Positions 31,241 to 39,865 of a DNA stretch of 39,875 nucleotides are shown one piece after another (the first letter of the stretch is position 1; each line of letters begins with the position of its first letter). The stretch covers positions 1 through 39,875 of the forward strand of contig JBFMFR010000063.1 of assembly GCA_040752025.1 (NCBI GenBank). The letters are read 5' to 3'. The DNA comes from JBFMFR01 sp040752025 (GTDB lineage: Bacteria; Chloroflexota; Anaerolineae; Anaerolineales; UBA4823). The notes below the pieces were generated by a model. It searched no databases, was not told the DNA's origin, and saw only the letters and a list, made by a program, of their open reading frames with translations. Both the position numbers and the translations under genes were made by a program.

Positions 31241-33639
31241 TCGCCTCCCGGTGGCAGAAAGTGCTCAACGACCTGGCCAGCAGCAAGACCCGCACCGTGC
31301 TGATCGTGCTCTCCATCGCCGTCGGCCTGTTCGCCCTGGGCGTCATCGCCAGCGCCCGCCAGCAGCTCGCCAGCGAAATGGCGCGCAGCTTCGCCGCCAT
31401 CCACCCCTCGAGCGGCACCGTGCGCACCCTGCAGCCCTTCGACCAGGATTTCATCGCCTCGGTGCGCGCCATGCCCGATGTCGCCGCAGTCGACGCCCGC
31501 CGCGTCCTCCAGGTGCGCTTGCAGACCGCCTCCGGCCAGTGGTTCAACTTGCAGCTCTTCGCCGTAGCCGATTACAACGATATGCGCGTCAACATCATCT
31601 TCCCCACCCAGGGCGCCTGGCCCCCGCCTGACCGGGAAATCCTCATCGAGCGCGCCGCCCTGCCCGTGATCCAGGCCCAGGTCGGCGAGCTGGTCACCCT
31701 CGAATTCCCCAACGAGCAGCGCCGTCCGTTGCGCATCGCCGGCCTGGTCCACGACATGGCCCAGTTGCCCGCCCAGTTCGACAACTCGCCCTACGGCTAC
31801 GTCAGCTTCGAGACCCTGGAGTGGTTCGGCGAGCCCTACGGCTTCAACGAGCTGCACATCGTCGCCAGCCGCCCGCAGGACAAAGCCTTCGCCCAACAGG
31901 TAGTCAACCGGGTCAAAACCAAAGCCGAAAGAACCGGCCTGGTGATCCCCATGGTGCTGGCCGCCGAGCCCGGCCAACTGCCGCTGGACGACATCCTGCA
32001 AGCCGTGCTCATGCTGCTCGGCGTGCTCGGCGTCCTGGCGCTCTTCCTCAGCGTCTTCCTGATCATCAACACCGTCTCCGCCCTGCTCGCCCAGCAGCGC
32101 CGCCAGGTGGGCGTGATGAAAGCCATCGGCGCCAGCACTGCCCAGGTGCTGTCCATGTACCTGCTCATGGTGGCCCTGTACGGCCTGCTGGCCCTGGCCC
32201 TGGCCGTGCCGCTCAGCGTCGCCGGCTCGCGCGCCCTCAGCCAGTTCATGGCCGCCATGTTCAACTTCGACCTGGCCCAAACCCGCTTCCCGCCCCAGGT
32301 GGCCCTCCTGCAAGTTGCCATCGGCCTGGTTCTGCCCGTGCTGGCCTCGCTCTACCCCCTGCTGGCCAACCTGCGCCTCAGCGCCGCCGCCGCCATGAGC
32401 GCTTACCAGGCCGGCCAGGGGCGCTTCGGACGCAATTGGATCGACCGCCTGCTCTCCGGGGCGCGCCTGTGGTTCGCCCGCCGCCTCCTGCTGCGCCCCC
32501 TGCTGCTCTCCCTGCGCAACACCTTCCGCAGCAAAGGCCGCCTGGCCCTGACCCTGCTGACCCTCTCCCTGGCCAGTGCTGTCTTCATCAGCGTCTTCAG
32601 CCTGCGCACCTCCCTGGACTCCACCCTGGACAACATCTTACAATTCTTCAATTTCGACACCATGATCACCTTCGAGCGCCCCTACCGCATGCAGAAGATC
32701 ACCTCCCAGGCCCAGGCCGTTCCCGGTGTGCTCCTGGCAGACGCCTGGATGCAGCTCCCCGTGCGCTACGTGCGCCCCGACGACAGCGAGAGCGGCACGA
32801 TCTATATGTTCGCCCCGCGCGTCGGCGCCCAGGTCGACCCCATCCCCAGCGTGCTGCAAGGCCGCTGGCTGCATCCCGCCGACCAGAACGCCATCGTCGT
32901 CAACGCCATCCTCGCCAACCAGGAACCTTCCATCCGGCTGGGTGAAGAATCCGTCTTCAAGATCAAAGGCCAGGAAACCCGCCTGCGCGTGGTGGGCATC
33001 GCCTCGGGCGTGCTCATGCCCATCGCCTACGCCAACTACCCTTACATCGCCCGCCTGACCGGCAGCAGCGGGCGCGCCGACACCGCCCTGATCGTCACAC
33101 GCGCCCACGCCGAGCCCGATGTGCGCCTGGCCATCCACGACCTGGAAGACCAGTTCGCCGGCGCCGGCCTGCGCGTCGCCAGCATCCAGACCATCCTGGA
33201 TGAACGCCGCGAGTCCGGCAACAGCTTCAACGTCATCGTCAGCCTGCTCTTCGTCATGTCCTTCCTGCTGGCCCTGGTCGGCGGCCTGGGCCTGATGGGC
33301 ACCATGAGCATCAATGTGCTCGAGCGCACGCGTGAGATCGGCGTGCTGCGCGCCATCGGCGCCTCCAGCCGCGGCGTGGCCCAGGTCTTCGTCCGCGAAG
33401 GCCTGGCCATCGGCCTGCTGAGCTGGCTGCTGGGCGCCCTGCTCTCCCTGCCCCTCAGCCGCGCCCTCAGCGACGCCCTGGGCATCGCCCTGATGGGCGT
33501 GCCCATGACCTACAACTTCTCGATGAGCGGTTTGTGGCTGTGGCTGGCTCTTGTGCTAATGCTCAGCGCCCTGGCCAGCTACCTGCCGGCGCGCAGCGCG
33601 TCGAGACTGACGGTGCGTGAGACATTGGCGTATGAATAG
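31237..33639 (+). CDS. ABC transporter permease with FtsX-like domains
   Basis: The 800-residue permease begins MIASRWQKVLNDLASSKTRT, with one membrane helix (VLIVLSIAVGLFALGVIASA), then an extracytoplasmic MacB_PCD-like domain. A first FtsX helix set lies around 255-385 with the coupling segment QRRQVGVMKAIGAS. A second unit starts near 430 with LRNTFRSKGRLALTLLTLSL. A further extracytoplasmic domain and the final FtsX set follow, with LERTREIGVLRAIGASSRG. This duplicated architecture is that of lipid or lipoprotein/drug exporters in which one chain replaces a dimer. It overlaps the second ATPase as ATGA. Confidence 0.93.
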   Translation: MIASRWQKVLNDLASSKTRTVLIVLSIAVGLFALGVIASARQQLASEMARSFAAIHPSSGTVRTLQPFDQDFIASVRAMPDVAAVDARRVLQVRLQTASGQWFNLQLFAVADYNDMRVNIIFPTQGAWPPPDREILIERAALPVIQAQVGELVTLEFPNEQRRPLRIAGLVHDMAQLPAQFDNSPYGYVSFETLEWFGEPYGFNELHIVASRPQDKAFAQQVVNRVKTKAERTGLVIPMVLAAEPGQLPLDDILQAVLMLLGVLGVLALFLSVFLIINTVSALLAQQRRQVGVMKAIGASTAQVLSMYLLMVALYGLLALALAVPLSVAGSRALSQFMAAMFNFDLAQTRFPPQVALLQVAIGLVLPVLASLYPLLANLRLSAAAAMSAYQAGQGRFGRNWIDRLLSGARLWFARRLLLRPLLLSLRNTFRSKGRLALTLLTLSLASAVFISVFSLRTSLDSTLDNILQFFNFDTMITFERPYRMQKITSQAQAVPGVLLADAWMQLPVRYVRPDDSESGTIYMFAPRVGAQVDPIPSVLQGRWLHPADQNAIVVNAILANQEPSIRLGEESVFKIKGQETRLRVVGIASGVLMPIAYANYPYIARLTGSSGRADTALIVTRAHAEPDVRLAIHDLEDQFAGAGLRVASIQTILDERRESGNSFNVIVSLLFVMSFLLALVGGLGLMGTMSINVLERTREIGVLRAIGASSRGVAQVFVREGLAIGLLSWLLGALLSLPLSRALSDALGIALMGVPMTYNFSMSGLWLWLALVLMLSALASYLPARSASRLTVRETLAYE

Positions 33640-33774
33640 GCACCGCGAAGGCGCAGAGAACGCCAAGAAAGAGAAATAGAAGGAAAACAGCGAGTGACAC
33701 CAGGCTTCATGCCAGCGAATTGCCTGGGTACAAACAGCTCAGTTCGATCTCCATTGCGCTTTGATTCAACGGCC
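33640..33774. repeat. Spacer with a GCGAAGGCGCAGAGAACGCC repeat fragment
   Basis: Right after the permease stop, GCGAAGGCGCAGAGAACGCC and AAGAAAGAGAAATAG form a purine-rich repeat fragment. It is related in wording to the 'GCGAAGG' units further right. No gene or clear terminator is seen in the remainder. Confidence 0.5.
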
Positions 33775-34152
33775 TCACAGCTTGTTCACCATACGTTTGA
33801 TGCCATCCTTGACCAGCGGAACATGCCAGTTGATCAAATATCCCAAATGGCAATCTCTCAACCGTAAGTAAGTGAGCAGTTGGGCCTCATGGATAGGCAA
33901 AACCCTTTCCACCGCCTTGTTTTCCACAATCACACAATCTTCGACCAGCATATCCAGCCGGTAGCCAGCCTCGATCTGCACCCCATCATAAAAAACGGGT
34001 TGAGGGATTTCGCACGCCACTTTGATTCCACGTTTGTTCAACTCATAAGCCAGGCAGGCCTGGTAAGCAGACTCCAGCAGCCCCGGACCCAAAGCCCGGT
34101 GAACCTTTACCGCCGCATCCACAATCTGCTTTCCAACCTCTTCAAGCTCCAT
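33775..34152 (-). CDS. GxxExxY family protein (PD-(D/E)XK nuclease-like)
   Basis: The 125-residue protein carries HRALGPGLLESAYQACLAYE, which includes the GxxExxY signature, and a core GYRLDMLVEDCVIVENKAV. The Asp in RLDMLV and the ExK in VENKAV match the catalytic pattern of PD-(D/E)XK nucleases. Members occur in many copies in environmental genomes, often near repeat arrays as here, and their biological role is unsettled. The ATG at 34152 is preceded by GAGGGAG. It is convergent with the permease gene. Confidence 0.9.
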   Translation of the reverse strand: MELEEVGKQIVDAAVKVHRALGPGLLESAYQACLAYELNKRGIKVACEIPQPVFYDGVQIEAGYRLDMLVEDCVIVENKAVERVLPIHEAQLLTYLRLRDCHLGYLINWHVPLVKDGIKRMVNKL

Positions 34153-34189
34153 ACCCTTCGCTCCCTCTGAACCTTTTCAGCCTCTCTAC

Positions 34190-34645
34190 TCAAAAAAACC
34201 TTCGCGCCCTTTGCGCCTTTGCGGTTCCACAATCCCTTGCCTCTACCTCAAAAAACCTTCGCGCCCTTCGCGCCTTTGCGGTTCAACAACCCCTCGCCTC
34301 TCTACCCCCAAAAACCTTCGCGCCCTCCGCGCCTCTACGGTTCACCAACCCTCTGCCTCTCCACCCCCAAAAAACCTTCGCGCCCTTTGCACCTTTGCGG
34401 TTCAACAACCCCTCGCCTCTCTACCCCAAAAAACCTTCGCGCCCTTTGCGCCTTTGCGGTTCCACAATCCCTTGCCTCTACCCCAAAAAACCTTCGCGCC
34501 CTTTGCACCTTTGCGGTTCAACAACCCCTCGCCTCTCTACCCCAAAAAACCTTCGCGCCCTTTGCACCTTTGCGGTTCAACAACCCCTCGCCTCTCTACC
34601 CCAAAAAACCTTCGCGCCCTTCGCGCCTTTGCGGTTCAATAATCC
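34190..34645. repeat. Tandem array of eight 57-60 bp repeat units
   Basis: Units begin with an A-run and CCTTCGCGCCC at 34199, 34256, 34315, 34375, 34434, 34491, 34550 and 34609. Each continues with TTTGCGCCTTTGCGGTTC, then CAACAACCCCTCGCCTCT or a close variant. Spacing is 57, 59, 60, 59, 57, 59 and 59. Units 1 and 6 share a shorter variant (CCACAATCCCTTGCCTCTAC) and units 5, 7 and 8 are nearly alike, so the array grew by duplication of blocks. The overlapping frames on the plus strand encode only repeated Pro/Ser/Arg-rich strings without ribosome binding sites and are not genes. Together with its short flanks it fills the 512-base gap between the GxxExxY gene and the symporter gene. Confidence 0.9.
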
Positions 34646-34664
34646 CTAACATGCATGCTCCTAT

Positions 34665-36017
34665 CTACATTATACCCTCACGCCTCTTCTCCAGATCCTC
34701 CACAATCCTCCGGTGACCCTCACGCCCAAGTGGATAGAGCATCGCAAAGATAATCCCTCCGCAAAGCAGCGCCGCCGGGACAGGCCCAATGGTGATGCGC
34801 ATACCCCACAGCGCGCTTTCAGGCTGGGATGCGGCCGTAGATGTATAACCGGTCACTTCCAGCACCAGCAAAGCCAGCGGAACGGCGAGCGACGAAGCCA
34901 CTTTTTGCGCCAGCGTCACCAGACTGTAGAACATGCCTTCGTGCCGCTCGCCAGTCTGCCATTCATCCCACTCGATCGAGTCCGGGATGATCGACCAGGG
35001 CAGCACAATCGCGGCGCTGACCCCGATCCCGGCAAAAATACACAGGACCAGGATTGCTGCCAGGGCGGTGCCAGGGCCCAATAGAATCAATCTGATCTGC
35101 ACCACCGCCCAGAAAGCCGCTCCCGCGCAGTAAGCCAGGCGCTTGTTCCAACGCCTCGAGGCCCACGCCCAGAACGGCAGCGCCAGGATGGCCGTAATGA
35201 AAATAACCGCCATGATCAGGCTGCTGCTGGCTTCACGCTGCAGCACGTACTTGATGAAATAGAGCAGCATCACCTGCAAGATATCCACCGAAACCCCGGT
35301 GAGCAGGAAAATGACCACACTGAAAACGAACGGGCGGTTCTTGACCGCCGCCCGCAAAGACTCGCCCAGGCCCGGCGGCGCCAGGTCTGAAAACTCCGCC
35401 CGCTCGCGTGTGTTCCAGAAAACCAGCAACTGCGGGAGCGCGCTGAGTGCCGCGAACAGCATACCCATCTGCAAAATGCGCCCGGCGTTGTGCGGCTGGA
35501 AAGAGCCCACAATCAACAGCGGCAGCGTAAAGGCCACCAGGCTGCCCAGGATCGAGAAGGACATGCGCGAGGCAGCCAGCGCAGTGCGCTCATCATAATT
35601 CGAAGTCAGTTCAGGGGTCAGAGCGCAAAACGGCATATACACGCAAGTCACGGCCGTATCGAACAACACATATGCCAGGGCGTAATAGACTGCCAGGAAA
35701 ACCTGCTTCTCGAAAGGCGGTCGCCACCACATCAAGACAAAAGATACCGCCAGGGGCAGCGCCCCGAAAAGCAAAAACGGCCGCCGCCGGCCCCAGCGCG
35801 TGCGGGTGTGGGCAGAAATATAACCCACCAGCGGATCGTTGATATAGTCCCAACTGCGCCCGATGAAAATCGCCGCGGCTGCCGTCCCCGGCGAGAGCCC
35901 CACCACATCCGTCAGAAAAATAGCAAAATATGTGACCAGAATCGTCGTAGTCAGGCTGATCCCGGTTTCACCGAAACCGTAGATCAGTTTTGTCAGGCGC
36001 GGCAGCCGTGTTTGCAA
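34665..36017 (-). CDS. GPH-type sugar/cation symporter (MelB-like MFS)
   Basis: The 450-residue protein has about twelve membrane helices. It shows the hallmarks of the glycoside-pentoside-hexuronide family: LIYGFGETGISL near the start and WDYINDPLVGYISAHTRTRW followed by GRRRPFLLFG in the first half. It should import a glycoside with Na+ or H+. The only workable start is the TTG at 36017, with GAGAAGC just upstream and an in-frame TGA immediately before that. The gene ends 20 bases from the tandem repeat array. No sugar hydrolase is adjacent, so the substrate is unknown. Confidence 0.88.
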   Translation of the reverse strand: MQTRLPRLTKLIYGFGETGISLTTTILVTYFAIFLTDVVGLSPGTAAAAIFIGRSWDYINDPLVGYISAHTRTRWGRRRPFLLFGALPLAVSFVLMWWRPPFEKQVFLAVYYALAYVLFDTAVTCVYMPFCALTPELTSNYDERTALAASRMSFSILGSLVAFTLPLLIVGSFQPHNAGRILQMGMLFAALSALPQLLVFWNTRERAEFSDLAPPGLGESLRAAVKNRPFVFSVVIFLLTGVSVDILQVMLLYFIKYVLQREASSSLIMAVIFITAILALPFWAWASRRWNKRLAYCAGAAFWAVVQIRLILLGPGTALAAILVLCIFAGIGVSAAIVLPWSIIPDSIEWDEWQTGERHEGMFYSLVTLAQKVASSLAVPLALLVLEVTGYTSTAASQPESALWGMRITIGPVPAALLCGGIIFAMLYPLGREGHRRIVEDLEKRREGIM

Positions 36018-36032
36018 AGCTTCTCACATCCC

Positions 36033-36217
36033 TCAAAGCCCGTTCGCGCGCAGCAAATCATCCAGGTCGCGCTGCATCAATTCGGCTAGGCTTTTGCTAG
36101 GGGTTTTCTCGATTTCCAGCACACCAGTTCCAGGGCTCGTTCGTGCCATTTCCGGTGGTGGTGCGGGCAAACAAACTCGTCATGCCAGTGGCCGCGCCCG
36201 CCAGCCAGATCCCCATT
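36033..36217 (-). pseudogene. Frameshifted remnant of a small protein gene
   Basis: Two minus-strand frames join into one sensible sequence. One reads HWHDEFVCPHHHRKWHERAL then ELV. After a shift at GTGTG (about 36120) the next frame reads LEIEKTPSKSLAELMQRDLD and ends at a TGA (36033-36035). Removing one TG from GTGTG would restore a continuous reading. The Cys/His-rich start and helical end look like a real protein, but no start codon is found because an in-frame TAG lies just upstream (36218-36220). The family is not recognised. Confidence 0.45.
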
Positions 36218-36501
36218 CTAATGAGTAGCATACTCGCATTCCGAATCCCAAACTCAACGATGCCTTGCCCCATCGCCTGAATCATAAAGGCGAATTCCAA
36301 CGTAAGCTCAGAGCAATTCACTCCATGCCGACCATCTGATAATAATTCCTTCACCAGCTCCTTTTCTTTCCCAAGTGGTCGGCATGCTCCGTTTTACCTG
36401 GTCGCCATAACCGAAATACGCAGGCATCTCGCCCTAACTGTGGGTAATCCTTTTGCATTATCCGATTCTACGATGTTCTGAGGGCTGACACGTATACATT
36501 A
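36218..36501. other. Intergenic region with an 11-base inverted repeat
   Basis: CATGCCGACCA (36324-36334) is inverted as TGGTCGGCATG (36376-36386). A GTG-initiated minus-strand frame of 85 codons crosses part of the region, but it also crosses the frameshifted remnant in a different frame and has no recognisable product. Composition becomes AT-rich towards 36500. No terminator was identified. Together with the remnant this makes a gap of 484 bases without an intact gene. Confidence 0.45.
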
Positions 36502-39500
36502 CTATAGCGTGAAACTTGAATAGAGCAATTTTTCGCCATTAATCTCTCGATCTTTCTTTTCTACATATTTCAGAACACATACCTCACGGTTTTGAGCTTC
36601 CTCTTTCGAGAGATAGGATATTTCGGAAATCCTTGCTTCTCCAAGTGAATTCAGAGAGGTCCCTATACGAAGCCCTGTATCTTCGGTTATCCACCATCTA
36701 TCATGAATAGGAGATTTTCCCGTAGATTTGATCCCAACAACTATGATTTCTGTTGGAGGGGGATCTTGATCTGAAATTTGAAACTTCCAGTAATCTCTAT
36801 AAGCATCTTCATATGGTTGAGCAACCTTGGCTTGATCATGATGGTCTTTGCTGGTTAGGATTTGAATATTACAGTTGGGTTTGAAAGTTTTAATGACCTG
36901 CAGAATCCATAATTCCTCCGGTCCGAAATAACCATCCGCAATGATCAAGTATTTGCCAAGCCTTGCCCTCAACCACTCAGATAATAATTCTCTTGCATGC
37001 TCTGGGTTGTTATTTTCAACAATTACACTATTATCATTGGTTGTTGTAAGTGATAGCTTTCCCTTTTTTATTTGGATAAGGGATTTCCGGGCTATTGATA
37101 GTATCAGATCACAACCAGTGAGTGTAGCTTCGAATACTGGCCTCAGATACTCTGCTGCTTGATCAGTATTTTGGTACATCTCAATCCCATTTTGAATAAC
37201 CCACGCAAAGATAGGATAGGAATCCGAAAATGGAAGTTTGGCTGCCGATTGCGCAAATTCGCGGATTTTTTCGAAATGAAGTGGCGATACTCTTTTAGCA
37301 TTTAGGGCACCTAGGAGCATCCAAGCCGCTTGAGGGTAATTCTGTATTTTATCTTCCTGCTTTTCCGCCTCCGAGATCTTGTCTTTCAGCTGTAGTATTT
37401 CATATCTCTTCTGAAGGTTGTTTTTTGCTTTTTCTCTCGCAGGATCGTTATCTGCTAAAGAAGCTAATGATGCCGCCATATCTGTATCTAGCTTGTAAGC
37501 GAAGTCAATAAATCTTCTTTGTGCAGAATAGGCATCTGCTGAGTCCGATTTTGCAGCGATATTCATACCCGATCGGATATACTTTTTTGCCAAAGTAAGA
37601 TCAATTTCCGCCGTTACAGATGCAATTGTTTCATATCTATTAAACTGGTCATACTCTGTTGGAATTTTTTCAATCAAAAGAGTTGCTTCTTCTACTATCT
37701 GCTTCTTTTTTTCGTTTTCCCTATGGGGCAAAGCTTTGGCTATATTCGCAAGAATAAAAACGCGATCAGCAATGTTATCAATTTTCCGTGCTTGCTCCAG
37801 TAAGTTATTCCAATCCTGGGAATTAACTTGTTTAATTTTGTATAATTGAGCAAGTGAAACTATTTTGTAACCATCATGTTTGATATATTTCGGATTTGGA
37901 AACTTGGAATTAATTATCTCTTCGAGAGATCGAGATATTTCAGCTTTTTGCTGCTGTGTAAAAGAATACCGTTTTTCATCAATGCTATCAACAATTTCAT
38001 CAATTAATGTCGAAACAACCGAGTCGTAATCAATTTCCTTGATCAGGGTAATCACATCTATCACTTCATCGTATGTCAATTTCTTAGGCCTGCTGGTACC
38101 TGAATCATAAGGATCTGATGACATTGCTTTTGTTAGAATAAACTTACATATTGCATGGCTGGCCTCATCACGGATATTTATAGGTAATTTTTTCAACAAG
38201 ACTAATGTAGCGTTTTGATGAAATAAATATAAAGCAGGTGCAGCCGCAATTATGGCGTGGTGGTAGATTTCTATGTCTTGATCTCCTATTTGTTGAAGGA
38301 GGGGTTTAATTTTCGATGTCACAATATTAGTGAATTGATCTTGCCGGTTATAAAGTTTGAACCTAAGCGCCAATTCGGAAAATACACCTATCTGCTCCGC
38401 TTTTGACGGGATACTTTCGATAGCTTGACATAATCTACTTAAATCATTGTCAGTATCCAATCGTTTGGCAAATAAGCCACTAAACGCTCGCACACTCAGC
38501 CGCAGGCAGGCTAAGTAAGCGAATGATGCTGAATCCGAATCTAAGTTTAGGTTGTCTCGATAGTTTTCAACTTGGTTTAGAAATTCCAAAGCTTTTTCTG
38601 GTAAATCAGCTAGGGCTTCAACAATCTTAAAGCCGACATCAACTCTAAACCACCCGACATCAATATTTTCCCAACTTTCACGTAGTTTATCGATAAATTG
38701 AGAAACCGAAAACGGTGATTTTTCGGCGGGTAATTTGGGGAGTATGTTCAATCCCAGCGTATATGCATTGCATCTTTTTGTAGCATCCATGATTTCGGGA
38801 ATACATTCCAAGAAATACTTTATGATATTAAGATTGTTATAATCAAGGTGTTCAATGGCAGAAATTCTCGCTATTATTTCAACAATAGCATCATCTTGAA
38901 CAGATTTGACGCTTATTAACCCATAACATTGCCGGATAAAGGCCAACTCTAATTTTTCATCTGGTAGCTGTAAAACAGAATTAAGCATTCCACGAATAGC
39001 ATAATTTCTCCGATCTACACCATTCAATTCCAATGCTATCGACAGAGCTTTTTCTGGCAAAGTTTTTGTCATAGCCCTAATAATGCCTTTCATACCCACA
39101 TACTGTTCGGCCGTATTACCAATTAATTCAGCAACATTTTTATCAAGTTCTTCCTCTGTCAGAGAATGTATACCATCCTTTGGCTCGAATTTTTTGTCTG
39201 GGTCAATTGTTTCAAGAGCTGATGAAAGGCGTGCTAGGCATGATGTTTTTGTACTTAAGTCATCAATCTGCAGGATGTATAAGTAAGTTTCAACAAGGCG
39301 ATTGCTAGAGACTTGGATATCATAACTTTTCTCTGCCAAAGCTAAGGTGAGTAGTAATCGAACATACTCCTCAATAGGTCCCAGAGCTTCTATCGTACCT
39401 TTTTGGCTATCAAAAACACCGACTAACTTTTTCTGTTTTTCTGGATCATCAATATATGGTAATGGCGAAGCCATTTCTCGGTAATCACGAGCATTTGGCG

Positions 39501-39741
39501 AATATAACGTTGTACTAATGGCATCCTTGAGGGCATAATCCAAAACAGAAGAGGCATCAGGATTCTCACGATTGTTCGTCAGCCAGGATCGAATGATGAA
39601 TAATCGTTCACTCGCCTTTTCAATCTTTTCGACTTCAGCAATTATTTTGACCGCCGAATAATTTATATGCGACATAGATGCTTTAGTGGAGAAACTTTTT
39701 GCCTTAGGATCTTTTATTCTTTCTTGAATTTTCTCCACCAC
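36502..39741 (-). CDS. Large helical-repeat protein with C-terminal PLD-like nuclease domain; possible 5' truncation
   Basis: The frame gives up to 1079 residues. About the first 880 are helical repeats (TPR/HEAT-like, with recurrent patterns such as ALADLPEKALEFLNQVENYR and RVFILANIAKALPHRENEKK). The last 190 or so look like a phospholipase-D-type domain. It has YLIIADGYFGPEELWIL with Asp936, the strand CNIQILTSKDHHDQ, and IHDRWWIT with His1013, followed by RIGTSLNSLG. The usual HxK motif is HxR here. PLD-like domains on large helical proteins are often nucleases in bacterial conflict systems, so an anti-phage or stress role is inferred. The gene is strikingly AT-rich against its GC-rich neighbours, a sign of transfer. 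Its start is unclear: 39741 is a GTG, the first ATG is at 39675, neither has a ribosome binding site, and the frame stays open upstream to 39798. Confidence 0.75.
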   Translation of the reverse strand: MVEKIQERIKDPKAKSFSTKASMSHINYSAVKIIAEVEKIEKASERLFIIRSWLTNNRENPDASSVLDYALKDAISTTLYSPNARDYREMASPLPYIDDPEKQKKLVGVFDSQKGTIEALGPIEEYVRLLLTLALAEKSYDIQVSSNRLVETYLYILQIDDLSTKTSCLARLSSALETIDPDKKFEPKDGIHSLTEEELDKNVAELIGNTAEQYVGMKGIIRAMTKTLPEKALSIALELNGVDRRNYAIRGMLNSVLQLPDEKLELAFIRQCYGLISVKSVQDDAIVEIIARISAIEHLDYNNLNIIKYFLECIPEIMDATKRCNAYTLGLNILPKLPAEKSPFSVSQFIDKLRESWENIDVGWFRVDVGFKIVEALADLPEKALEFLNQVENYRDNLNLDSDSASFAYLACLRLSVRAFSGLFAKRLDTDNDLSRLCQAIESIPSKAEQIGVFSELALRFKLYNRQDQFTNIVTSKIKPLLQQIGDQDIEIYHHAIIAAAPALYLFHQNATLVLLKKLPINIRDEASHAICKFILTKAMSSDPYDSGTSRPKKLTYDEVIDVITLIKEIDYDSVVSTLIDEIVDSIDEKRYSFTQQQKAEISRSLEEIINSKFPNPKYIKHDGYKIVSLAQLYKIKQVNSQDWNNLLEQARKIDNIADRVFILANIAKALPHRENEKKKQIVEEATLLIEKIPTEYDQFNRYETIASVTAEIDLTLAKKYIRSGMNIAAKSDSADAYSAQRRFIDFAYKLDTDMAASLASLADNDPAREKAKNNLQKRYEILQLKDKISEAEKQEDKIQNYPQAAWMLLGALNAKRVSPLHFEKIREFAQSAAKLPFSDSYPIFAWVIQNGIEMYQNTDQAAEYLRPVFEATLTGCDLILSIARKSLIQIKKGKLSLTTTNDNSVIVENNNPEHARELLSEWLRARLGKYLIIADGYFGPEELWILQVIKTFKPNCNIQILTSKDHHDQAKVAQPYEDAYRDYWKFQISDQDPPPTEIIVVGIKSTGKSPIHDRWWITEDTGLRIGTSLNSLGEARISEISYLSKEEAQNREVCVLKYVEKKDREINGEKLLYSSFTL

Positions 39742-39757
39742 ATCAAAATTATTGTTA

Positions 39758-39781
39758 GCGCGCCAAAGTAATGGGGCGCGC
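39758..39781. repeat. GC-rich palindrome at the junction upstream of the PLD gene
   Basis: GCGCGCC (39758-39764) pairs with GGCGCGC (39775-39781) around ten bases. The sudden change from AT-rich to GC-rich sequence at about 39757 suggests the edge of an inserted element. Confidence 0.5.
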
Positions 39782-39793
39782 CCTTGATAAAAA

Positions 39794-39865
39794 TTGGCTC
39801 ACAGGAGTATCCTCGATGTCTCTATACCGCCGAAAGGCGATCATCGGGAGACCCATATGAGCCAA
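39794..39865. other. Inverted TTGGCTCA/TGAGCCAA pair before a new gene
   Basis: TTGGCTCA (39794-39801) is inverted as TGAGCCAA (39858-39865), the second copy covering the first codons of the edge gene. It could be a regulatory stem or part of a mobile-element end. Confidence 0.35.

Noticed and set aside
34190..34645. CRISPR array
   Set aside because: The units are contiguous tandem copies with variation throughout; there are no distinct spacers between constant repeats and no cas genes.
34211..34716. Pro/Ser/Arg-rich repeated frames in the tandem array
   Set aside because: They are produced by the repeat units, no start has a ribosome binding site, and the unit length is not a multiple of three.
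36097..36354. 85-codon minus-strand frame
   Set aside because: It starts with GTG, has no family features, and its second half conflicts with the better-supported frameshifted remnant.
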